A stretch of 5,560 nucleotides of DNA from Paracoccaceae bacterium. Its GTDB lineage: Bacteria; Pseudomonadota; Alphaproteobacteria; Rhodobacterales; Rhodobacteraceae. The notes under the pieces were generated by a model. The model saw only the letters and a program-made list of their open reading frames with translations, ran no database searches and was not told the origin of the DNA. The DNA lies in contig NVQY01000116.1 of assembly GCA_002400675.1 (NCBI GenBank), positions 1,908 to 7,467 on the forward strand, given 5' to 3'. How positions within the stretch are numbered: the stretch's first letter is position 1; every line of letters begins with the position of its first letter. Positions 1-5,275 of this stretch are shown piece by piece. The position numbers and the translations under genes are program-made.

Positions 1-1
1 C

Positions 2-364
2 AGCATGATTGGTGCCACGCTGACCCTGCCGGGCATTGCCGGGATCGTGTTGACGGTGGGCATGGCGGTGGACGCCAATGTGCTGGTGTTTGAACGTATC
101 CGCGAAGAGCTGAAAACCGCGCGCGGGCCGTCCCGGGCGATTGAACTGGGTTATGAAAAGGCGCTTAGCGCTATTCTGGACGCCAACATTACCACCTTTA
201 TCACCGCTGTGATCCTGTTTGCCATGGGGTCCGGGCCGGTGCGGGGTTTTGCCATCACGCTGGGTCTGGGTATCCTGACATCGGTGTTCACGGCGCTCAT
301 GGTCACACGGGTGATGATCGTGATGTGGTACGACAAACGCCGCCCCAAAACGATCGAGGTGTGA
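2..364 (+). CDS. secD: Protein translocase subunit SecD, C-terminal part (5' end outside window)
   Basis: SecD is an inner-membrane RND-family subunit that, with SecF, uses proton motive force to help pull exported proteins through SecYEG. Only the last 120 residues are here; the frame is open from base 2 and the gene begins upstream. The visible part holds the conserved motif [18 protein letters not shown] (about residues 20-37 of the fragment), which carries the membrane Asp of the RND core. It is followed by a helix pair and the family's [18 protein letters not shown] stretch, and the protein ends in a basic tail after the last helix. The Met at base 5 lies inside the transmembrane core and is not a start. 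The stop is 1 nt before secF, which fits a secD-secF operon. Identification is by motif and by the neighbour. Confidence 0.96.
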   Translation, partial: SMIGATLTLPGIAGIVLTVGMAVDANVLVFERIREELKTARGPSRAIELGYEKALSAILDANITTFITAVILFAMGSGPVRGFAITLGLGILTSVFTALMVTRVMIVMWYDKRRPKTIEV

Positions 365-365
365 C

Positions 366-1334
366 ATGCGACTAAGACTTGTACCCGAAAACACCAAGTT
401 CGACTTTTTCAAACATTGGAAATTGTGGCTGGGCTTTTCGGCGCTGATGATGATGTTGGCCTTCGGGTCGTTCATGGTGCGTGGCCTGAACTTTGGCATC
501 GACTTTCGCGGCGGCACGACGATCCGCACCCAAAGCACGCAACCTGTTGATATAGCAGCGTATCGCGTGGCCATTGCCCCTCTGGGCCTGGGCGATGTGT
601 CCATTACCGAGGTGTTCGATCCCGGCTTTGGCCCCGAAGACAACGTGTCGATGATCCGCATTCAGGCACAGGAAGGCGAACAATCCGCCACCGCCGACAT
701 GATCAAAAACGTCAAGACCGCGTTGCAGCAGGTGGCCCCGGATGTCACCTTTGCCTCGGTGGAATCGGTTGGTCCCAAGGTCTCGGGAGAGTTGATTACA
801 TCGGCTGTTTTGTCCGTCGTTCTGGCGATCGGCGCGGTGCTTATCTATATCTGGTTACGCTTTGAGTGGCAGTTTGCACTGGGGGCGGTGATTGCCCTGA
901 TCCATGACGTGGTGCTGACCATCGGTGTGTTCTCCGAGGTGCAGATCAAGTTTGATCTGGCGATCATTGCCGCCTTGCTGACCATCGTCGGCTATTCGCT
1001 GAACGATACGGTGGTGGTGTTTGACCGGGTTCGCGAGAACCTGCGCAAATACAAGACCCTGTCGCTGGCCGAGGTCCTGAACAAGTCGATCAATGAAACT
1101 CTTAGCCGGACGGTGATGACCTCTGTGACCACGCTGTTGGCGCTGATTTCGCTGTATGTGCTGGGCGGAGACGTGATCCGTGGCTTTGTGTTTGCGATGA
1201 TCTGGGGCGTGATTGTCGGCACCTATAGTTCGGTGTTCGTGGCCTCGTCTATCCTGTTGTATCTGGGCGTCAAACGCGACTGGTCCAAGAACAAGAAACC
1301 TTCGGGCAACCAGTTTTCCAACATTGATGCCTGA
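366..1334 (+). CDS. secF: Protein translocase subunit SecF, complete
   Basis: SecF partners SecD in the SecDF-YajC complex of the inner membrane and supports late protein export. The 322 residues match the usual SecF length. A first helix lies at about 21-39, followed by NFGIDFRGGT (42-51), the family's opening periplasmic motif. A periplasmic domain runs to about 130, then VESVGPKVSGEL (132-143), then five helices. GYSLNDTVVVFDRVRENL (209-226) holds the conserved Asp/Asn membrane motif equivalent to the one in SecD. The C-terminus is short, basic and cytoplasmic. The start is ATG at 366, with GAGG at 356-359 giving a 6-nt spacer, 1 nt after the secD stop. The last codons overlap the next gene by 8 nt, suggesting translational coupling. 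Confidence 0.98.
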   Translation: MRLRLVPENTKFDFFKHWKLWLGFSALMMMLAFGSFMVRGLNFGIDFRGGTTIRTQSTQPVDIAAYRVAIAPLGLGDVSITEVFDPGFGPEDNVSMIRIQAQEGEQSATADMIKNVKTALQQVAPDVTFASVESVGPKVSGELITSAVLSVVLAIGAVLIYIWLRFEWQFALGAVIALIHDVVLTIGVFSEVQIKFDLAIIAALLTIVGYSLNDTVVVFDRVRENLRKYKTLSLAEVLNKSINETLSRTVMTSVTTLLALISLYVLGGDVIRGFVFAMIWGVIVGTYSSVFVASSILLYLGVKRDWSKNKKPSGNQFSNIDA

Positions 1335-2079
1335 CGTCCTTGCCACGGCGCTTGCGGTGCCGGGGCTGGGCTGGATGGGGTTGGCAATGCTGGCGGCGGG
1401 GCTGGTGCGCGGGTTCACCGGGTTTGGCACCGCGCTGATCTTCGTGCCGGTGGCCGGGCAGTTTCTGCCGGGGACCGAAGTGATCATGGTCATGGCCGTC
1501 ACTGGCCTGTTCAGCATGATAACCCTGCTGCCCCGCGCCCTGAAATCCGCCGACAAGGCCGAGGTGGGCGCATTGGCGGCGGCAGCGGCGGTGTGCGTGC
1601 CGCTGGGCTTGTGGATATTGACGCAACTCGACGTGTTGACCATCCGCTGGATCGTGTCTGGCGTGGTGGCGGTGACTTTGGCGGCGGTGATAACCGGCTG
1701 GCGCTGGCACGGGCGGCTGGGGTGGCCGGGGCGCATCGCCATTGGTGCCGGGGCCGGAACGCTGGGCGGCATGACCGGGCTGACCGGGCCGACGGTGATC
1801 ATCTTCTATCTGGCCAACGCCAAGTCGGCGCAGATGGTGCGGGCCAATACCATCGTGTTTCTGGCCATTCTCGATGTGGTTCTGGTGCTTAATCTGGCGC
1901 TGTTCGCGCAAACCCGCGCGGAACCGGTGTGGATTGCCGTCATGCTGGCGATCCCGTATCTGATTGCCACCATGATCGGTCAGGCGCTGTTTGATCCGCG
2001 CCACGAAAAGGCGTATCGGGTTGTGGCGTATTGTGTGGTGGGGCTGGCGTTACTGTCCGGTCTGCCACTGCTGGATTAA
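1327..2079 (+). CDS. TauE/SafE-family membrane permease (putative anion or sulfite exporter)
   Basis: This is a 250-residue, strongly hydrophobic protein with about seven or eight predicted helices. It shows the duplicated TauE/SafE (formerly DUF81) architecture: a first-half motif GLVRGFTGFGTALIFVPV (about 25-42) and a related second-half motif GTLGGMTGLTGPTVIIFYL, separated by a basic loop around WRWHGRLGWPGR. Family members export small anions such as sulfite, sulfoacetate or other organosulfur products, but the substrate cannot be read from sequence. The start at 1327 (MPDVL) is chosen because it overlaps the secF stop by only 8 nt; the frame stays open further upstream, but those codons lie within secF and give a non-hydrophobic Cys/Arg-rich extension. 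No strong Shine-Dalgarno is visible, so coupling to secF is likely. Its position between secF and the NDUFAF3-like gene suggests co-transcription rather than a proven link to export. Confidence 0.88.
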   Translation: MPDVLATALAVPGLGWMGLAMLAAGLVRGFTGFGTALIFVPVAGQFLPGTEVIMVMAVTGLFSMITLLPRALKSADKAEVGALAAAAAVCVPLGLWILTQLDVLTIRWIVSGVVAVTLAAVITGWRWHGRLGWPGRIAIGAGAGTLGGMTGLTGPTVIIFYLANAKSAQMVRANTIVFLAILDVVLVLNLALFAQTRAEPVWIAVMLAIPYLIATMIGQALFDPRHEKAYRVVAYCVVGLALLSGLPLLD

Positions 2080-2083
2080 GGGG
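2078..2083 (+). promoter_or_regulatory. Ribosome binding site that fixes the GTG start at 2091
   Basis: AAGGGG overlaps the stop codon of the upstream permease gene and sits 7 nt before GTG at 2091. It supports this GTG over the in-frame upstream ATG at 2031, which lies inside the permease gene and would add 20 unrelated residues. Confidence 0.7.
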
Positions 2084-2090
2084 AACGCCC

Positions 2091-2444
2091 GTGAAGCTGA
2101 CCGAAGTAAGGTATTCCGGCGTAAAGCCGGTCGACGGGTACGGCCCCGGCTTTGTGCGCATTGGCGGGCAAGTCTATGAGGGCATGGTGCTGACTGGAGT
2201 CACCGGCACGTCGCAATGGGGCGGGTACGAGGACGCGCAGGCGCTGGTGGCGCTGGCCGGTCAGGTCGACGTGTTGCTGGTCGGTACGGGCGGCGAAATC
2301 GCCCATATCCCCGCCGGGTTGCGCCGCACGATTGAGGCCGCCGGGATTGGCGTCGAGGTGATGAATTCCCCCGCTGCCTGCCGCACCTACAACGTGTTGC
2401 TGAACGAAGGCCGGCGCGTGGCGCTGGCCCTGATCCCGGTCTGA
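2091..2444 (+). CDS. MTH938/NDUFAF3-like domain protein (DUF498)
   Basis: This is a 117-residue soluble protein with no signal peptide or membrane segment, nearly all one MTH938-like domain (Pfam DUF498/DUF598). Visible family features are the N-terminal GYGPGFVRIGG (16-26), the DVLLVGTGGE strand-turn (60-69) and the C-terminal VMNSPAACRTYNVLLNEGR (90-108) with its near-invariant AACRTYN. The mitochondrial homologue NDUFAF3 is a complex I assembly factor, and alphaproteobacterial genes of this family often lie next to sec genes, as here. The bacterial biochemical role is not established, so a part in membrane or respiratory complex biogenesis is inference from family and context. The start is GTG, chosen from the AAGGGG site 7 nt upstream. 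The gene lies 11 nt after the permease stop and 57 nt before ccmA. Confidence 0.92.
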   Translation: MKLTEVRYSGVKPVDGYGPGFVRIGGQVYEGMVLTGVTGTSQWGGYEDAQALVALAGQVDVLLVGTGGEIAHIPAGLRRTIEAAGIGVEVMNSPAACRTYNVLLNEGRRVALALIPV

Positions 2445-2501
2445 GGCCGCGCGCGTGAAGTGCCCCTGTCCCGCCCCCCTGCAAACGGGAAACCCGGCGA
2501 T

Positions 2502-3116
2502 ATGACCCTGATTGTCACCGATCTTGCCATCGCCCGTGGCGGCGTGCCGGTTCTGGAAGGCCTGAGTTTCCGGCTTGAGCCGGGCCGCGCGCTGGTGGTG
2601 CGTGGGCCAAACGGCATCGGCAAGACAACGTTGTTGCGCACGCTGGCCGGGCTTCAGCGGCCCTTGGCCGGGCAGATCGCGGGGGCCGAGGATACCATTG
2701 CCTACGCCGGGCACTCTGACGGCATCAAACCAACCCTAAGCGTGACCGAGAACCTGACCTTTTGGGCGCGGGTGTTTGGCGTGCCTGACATTGCCCCGGC
2801 ACTGGCCGCTTACGAGTTGGACGATTTGGCGCAGCGGCACGCGGGCAACCTGTCGGCGGGGCAAAAACGCCGCCTTGGGCTGGCGCGTTTGCTGGTAACG
2901 GGTCGGCCAATCTGGATGCTGGACGAACCCACCGTGTCGCTGGATGTGGCGGCGGTCGAGATGTTTGCCGATGCCGTACGCGCGCATCTGGCGCAGGGTG
3001 GCAGCGCATTGATCGCCACGCATATCGAACTGGGGCTGGACGCCGACCTGTTAGACGTGGGACCGTTCCGGGCCAAACCCCGCGCGGTAGACGATTTTGA
3101 CGGGGATTTCCTATGA
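2502..3116 (+). CDS. ccmA: Haem exporter ATP-binding protein CcmA (cytochrome c maturation)
   Basis: CcmA is the cytoplasmic ATPase of the CcmABCD complex. Its ATP hydrolysis releases haem-loaded CcmE for cytochrome c assembly on the periplasmic side. The 204-residue length is typical. The ABC motifs are complete and in order: Walker A GPNGIGKT (35-42), a Q-loop region YAGHSDGIK (68-76) with His in place of Gln as is usual in CcmA, ENL (83-85), signature LSAGQ (117-121), Walker B IWMLDEP (137-143), D-loop SLD (146-148) and H-loop His174. ATG at 2502 gives the standard CcmA N-terminus; GGGA at 2487-2490 is an 11-nt-spaced, weak ribosome site. A GTG at 2460 would add 14 Pro-rich residues and is less likely. 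The gene overlaps ccmB by 4 nt. Confidence 0.97.
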   Translation: MTLIVTDLAIARGGVPVLEGLSFRLEPGRALVVRGPNGIGKTTLLRTLAGLQRPLAGQIAGAEDTIAYAGHSDGIKPTLSVTENLTFWARVFGVPDIAPALAAYELDDLAQRHAGNLSAGQKRRLGLARLLVTGRPIWMLDEPTVSLDVAAVEMFADAVRAHLAQGGSALIATHIELGLDADLLDVGPFRAKPRAVDDFDGDFL

Positions 3117-3769
3117 TTGCCCTGCTGATGCGCGATCTCAAACTGGCCTTTCGCGCCGGTGGTGGCTTTGGTCTGGGCCTCGCGTTCTTTCTGATCGTCA
3201 CGGTGATGATCCCGTTCAGCGTTGGCCCTCAATCGTCGCTTTTGGCCACCATCGCGCCGGGCGTTCTGTGGCTCGGCGCGTTGCTGGCCTGCCTGTTGTC
3301 GCTGGACCGGTTGCTGGCGCTGGACTGGGAGGACGGCTCGCTTGACCTGCTGGCCACAGCCCCCTTGCCGCTGGAGGCGGTTGTCAGCCTCAAGGCGCTG
3401 GCCCATTGGCTGACCACCGGATTGCCGCTGGTGTTGGCGGCGCCGTTGCTGGGGGTGCTGCTGAACCTGCCGGGGCCGGGGTATGTTTGGCTGGTGACGT
3501 CGCTGGTTGTCGGCACGCCGGCGCTTAGCGTCATTGGCACCTTTGGCGCGGCGCTGACTGTGGGTCTGAAACGCGGCGGGTTGCTGATGAGCCTGCTGGT
3601 GCTGCCGCTATACGTGCCAACGCTGATTTTCGGGGCCGAAGTGGCGCGGCGCGGTGCCACCGGGATGGAGACCACCACGCCGTTGATGATGCTGGGTGGG
3701 ATCACGGCGGCAACGATTGCCCTGCTGCCGTTTGCCAGTGCTGCGGTGTTGCGGGTCAACTTGCGCTAG
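3113..3769 (+). CDS. ccmB: Haem exporter permease CcmB (cytochrome c maturation)
   Basis: CcmB is the integral membrane partner of CcmA in System I cytochrome c maturation. The 218 residues are close to the usual 220. There are about six hydrophobic segments. The conserved cytoplasmic loop [19 protein letters not shown] (71-89) is followed by [15 protein letters not shown] (94-108), both hallmarks of CcmB. The N-terminus begins [14 protein letters not shown], the usual basic pre-helix segment. The start is ATG at 3113, overlapping the ccmA stop as ATGA, with GGGGA at 3102-3106 and a 6-nt spacer inside the ccmA end. Unlike the common ccmABC(D) layout, ccmC does not follow directly; it begins 1.5 kb further on. 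Confidence 0.96.
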   Translation: MIALLMRDLKLAFRAGGGFGLGLAFFLIVTVMIPFSVGPQSSLLATIAPGVLWLGALLACLLSLDRLLALDWEDGSLDLLATAPLPLEAVVSLKALAHWLTTGLPLVLAAPLLGVLLNLPGPGYVWLVTSLVVGTPALSVIGTFGAALTVGLKRGGLLMSLLVLPLYVPTLIFGAEVARRGATGMETTTPLMMLGGITAATIALLPFASAAVLRVNLR

Positions 3770-3796
3770 GGACCGGGTCTTAACGCCGCATTTCGG

Positions 3797-3823
3797 GGCA
3801 ACACACGGTTTCGTGTGATTGCC
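3797..3823 (+). other. Inverted repeat (hairpin) downstream of ccmB
   Basis: GGCA (3797-3800) pairs with TGCC (3820-3823), and CACACG (3802-3807) pairs with CGTGTG (3812-3817) around a GTTT loop, with a small internal bulge. This gives ten base pairs beginning 27 nt after the ccmB stop. No T-run follows, so it is not a standard intrinsic terminator. It may stabilise the 3' end of the ccmAB message or help termination together with the next hairpin. Confidence 0.5.
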
Positions 3824-3851
3824 AAGGTTGGCCGGAAATGAGATGTATATG

Positions 3852-3873
3852 CCGGGCCTTTTTGGCCCGGTTT
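3852..3873 (+). terminator. Terminator-like hairpin between ccmB and the lipoprotein gene
   Basis: CCGGGCC (3852-3858) and GGCCCGG (3864-3870) form a perfect 7-bp GC stem around a TTTTT loop, followed by TTT and then GAACATT. The stem is strong but the T-run is short. It probably ends or attenuates the ccmAB transcript. It lies only 21 nt before the next start codon, which leaves no room for a promoter after it. Confidence 0.6.
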
Positions 3874-3894
3874 GAACATTGACGGAGCAGGCCC

Positions 3895-4194
3895 ATGAGA
3901 GTTCGGAATTCCTATGCCATTTCTGCGCTGGTAGTGCTGAGCGCATGCGGAGCCGCCGTGCAAGTCCCAACCGAAGGGCAAGTGCCCGTAATCGTCGAGG
4001 AACTGCCCGAAGGCGTTGCCGCCATCGCCGCGAGTTACCAGAATCTCAACGCGGTTCAGCTGTTGCCGGACGGGTGTTATTGGTACAGCCATTCCGGGCC
4101 GGTTGAAACGACCTTGCTGCCGCTTCGCACCGAGTCCGGAAACCCGATCTGCGTGCGCGCCCCCGAACCGCACGAGCCACCCACAACCGGCTGA
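3895..4194 (+). CDS. Small predicted lipoprotein, function unknown
   Basis: This is a 99-residue protein I cannot assign to a characterised family. The N-terminus is a lipoprotein signal: MRVR, a hydrophobic run to residue 17, and a lipobox LSAC (15-18), so lipidation at Cys18 is predicted. Gly at +2 does not suggest an inner-membrane retention signal by the enterobacterial rule. The mature part is about 82 residues. It has an acidic/Pro stretch (about 25-39), a short segment to 57, and then PDGCYWYSHSGPVETTLLPL (58-77) and NPIC (83-86). Cys61 and Cys86 could form a disulfide in the periplasm. The Pro/Glu-rich tail looks disordered. ATG at 3895 has GGAG at 3884-3887 with a 7-nt spacer, a good ribosome site. 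Position after ccmAB does not prove a role in cytochrome maturation. Confidence 0.85.
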   Translation: MRVRNSYAISALVVLSACGAAVQVPTEGQVPVIVEELPEGVAAIAASYQNLNAVQLLPDGCYWYSHSGPVETTLLPLRTESGNPICVRAPEPHEPPTTG

Positions 4195-4222
4195 TCCGGG
4201 CGGCTGGTCCGGGTACCGGCAC

Positions 4223-4249
4223 CATCGGGCCGCTTGCCGCCGCCCGATG
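4223..4249. other. GC-rich hairpin after the lipoprotein gene
   Basis: CATCGGGC (4223-4230) pairs with GCCCGATG (4242-4249); the stem continues for two more pairs after a C-C mismatch, around a TTGCC loop. It begins 28 nt after the lipoprotein stop. No T-run follows on either strand, so termination by this element alone is uncertain. Confidence 0.45.
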
Positions 4250-4277
4250 CAGGTGTGCCTGATTGCCGCGCCCTACA

Positions 4278-4383
4278 GCGTTTTGCGTTTTATCTGAGGC
4301 AACATATCACCAGTCCCTCCGAGGCAGTGATTGTGCAACAATCACGTTCGGTGGGGCTGGTGATTCAAATCGAACGCAAACGC
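4278..4383. repeat. Long imperfect palindrome between convergent genes
   Basis: The left arm (4278-4334) and right arm (4338-4383) are reverse complements over most of their length. I count 39 matching pairs against the 46-base right arm, in blocks: GCGTTT, GCGTT, TGA, ATCACCAG, CCC, CCGA and GTGATTGT. The left arm carries an extra stretch near 4298-4305 and two smaller insertions. The centre is a perfect GTGATTGT-GCA-ACAATCAC hairpin (4327-4345). The right end stops 1 nt before the transpeptidase stop codon on the minus strand. It could act as a bidirectional terminator for the convergent genes, or be a dispersed intergenic palindromic element of the MITE or REP type. One copy is seen here, so the repeat class is unproven. 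Confidence 0.8.
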
Positions 4384-4384
4384 C

Positions 4385-5047
4385 CTAGCTGTTGGCGGTC
4401 ACATATTCCTCGGGCGGATAGAGATAGGCAGTCGAGCCGATCGGAACCCGGTCGTAAAGTTCGTTGATATGTGCCCTGACCATCCGTACACAGCCGGAGC
4501 TTGCCCGGCCACCGATTGACCCCGGATAGGGGGTGCCATGTATGCGCAGATAGGTGTCGCGATTGCCCACATAGAGGTACAGCGCCCGTGACCCCAGCGG
4601 GTTCTTAAGCCCCCCCGGCATGCCGTTTTCGACCCCGACATAAAGGCTGGGGTCGCGGCGGATCATGTTCTGGGTCGGCGTCCATCTGGGCCATTTCACC
4701 TTGCGCCGGATCTTGAAGGTTCCCGGTTCGTACAGGTCTCCGCGTGCGATGGCGACGCCGTAACGTGTGGCGGTGCCATCATTTTCGATGAAATACAGAT
4801 ACCGGGCGACCGCATCCACATGGATGTCACCGGGGATCAGTCCGTCCTTGGCCTGAACGCGCACCGGCAGGAACCGTGATTGCAGACCCCACGGGTTAGA
4901 GGTGTTCAGATCGAAGTTATCCGGCGTGACCACCGCGTCCCATTTATCCCACTGTGCCTGTCTGGAAGAGGCCGCGAATGCCGCCCCGGTGATGGGCAGC
5001 GAAAACATCGCCGCTGTACCAGCTAGAAAACCACGTCTTTTCATCAT
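4385..5047 (-). CDS. L,D-transpeptidase (YkuD domain), exported
   Basis: This is a 220-residue periplasmic enzyme of the YkuD family, which makes 3-3 peptidoglycan cross-links or attaches proteins to peptidoglycan through a catalytic Cys. The N-terminus MMKRRGFLAG is followed by a hydrophobic run and an AFA-A cleavage site near residue 25; the twin Arg (4-5) with GFL resembles a Tat signal, but Sec export is possible. The catalytic domain occupies about 70-215, with NPLGSRALYLY (149-159), His170 in RIHGTP, and SSGCVRM (183-189) with nucleophile Cys186 and Arg188. All expected active-site residues are present. There is no separate LysM or other wall-binding domain. Two adjacent ATGs are possible: AGGA on this strand (5054-5051) is 3 nt from the first and 6 nt from the second (5044), so the second is a fair alternative. 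It is convergent with the lipoprotein gene and divergent from ccmC. Confidence 0.94.
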   Translation of the reverse strand: MMKRRGFLAGTAAMFSLPITGAAFAASSRQAQWDKWDAVVTPDNFDLNTSNPWGLQSRFLPVRVQAKDGLIPGDIHVDAVARYLYFIENDGTATRYGVAIARGDLYEPGTFKIRRKVKWPRWTPTQNMIRRDPSLYVGVENGMPGGLKNPLGSRALYLYVGNRDTYLRIHGTPYPGSIGGRASSGCVRMVRAHINELYDRVPIGSTAYLYPPEEYVTANS

Positions 5048-5075
5048 CTATCCTACTCGTCATCAGGAACGGCTG

Positions 5076-5093
5076 CCGAATCGGCGGATTCGG
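5076..5093 (-). other. Hairpin with two GANTC sites in the L,D-transpeptidase leader
   Basis: CCGAATC (5076-5082) and GATTCGG (5087-5093) form a perfect 7-bp stem with a 4-nt loop, ending 29 nt upstream of the transpeptidase ATG. Each arm contains a GANTC site (5078-5082 and 5087-5091), the recognition sequence of the alphaproteobacterial cell-cycle methylase CcrM. The hairpin is seen directly; a regulatory role is inference. Confidence 0.4.
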
Positions 5094-5240
5094 ACATTTC
5101 CCCTATGTTTCGCACAATGCCCCTTAGGATGGTCCAATCACAATTTCGTTCAGTCCTCAATAAGTTCGCCTTGCGGGGTGTCGGGTTTGCCGCCGCTCTG
5201 CCCAATTGGTCGCACCATGGCCAGCACTAGCAAATGTGAA

Positions 5241-5269
5241 TTGTCGTCCCCGCGCGGACCAGCTAGATA
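5241..5269 (+). promoter_or_regulatory. Possible weak promoter for ccmC
   Basis: TTGTCG (5241-5246) and TAGATA (5264-5269) are 17 nt apart and resemble -35 and -10 boxes, matching TTGACA at 4 of 6 and TATAAT at 3 of 6 positions. A start 6-7 nt after the -10 would fall at or next to the ccmC ATG (5276). A separate promoter is expected because the gene upstream is on the opposite strand, but this particular pair is weak. The rest of the 228-nt spacer (5048-5275) shows no clear gene. Confidence 0.3.
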
Positions 5270-5275
5270 GCCCTC

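Noticed and set aside
855..2004. Long minus-strand open frames across secF and the permease gene
   Set aside because: They lie opposite strongly recognised coding sequence, are rich in His, Gln, Arg and Pro as expected of antisense frames in GC-rich genes, and show no family motif.
2460..2501. Upstream GTG start for ccmA
   Set aside because: It would add 14 Pro-rich residues absent from typical CcmA; ATG at 2502 gives the normal N-terminus.
2725..3759. Minus-strand open frames opposite ccmA and ccmB
   Set aside because: These are antisense shadows of two confidently identified genes, with low-complexity composition and no ribosome site noted.
3819..3850. TTGCCA and GTATAT as a promoter for the lipoprotein gene
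   Set aside because: The spacing is about 20 nt, the -35 overlaps the first hairpin, and the terminator-like hairpin would lie just after the start site. Too weak to annotate.
5105..5230. A 41-residue plus-strand frame in the spacer before ccmC
   Set aside because: There is no ribosome site before its ATG and no recognisable motif, and an overlapping frame is open on the other strand, so chance is the simplest explanation.
4902..5270. A 122-residue plus-strand frame spanning the transpeptidase 5' end and the spacer
   Set aside because: It is antisense to the transpeptidase signal region for about 40% of its length, has no ribosome site that I can see, and resembles no known family.
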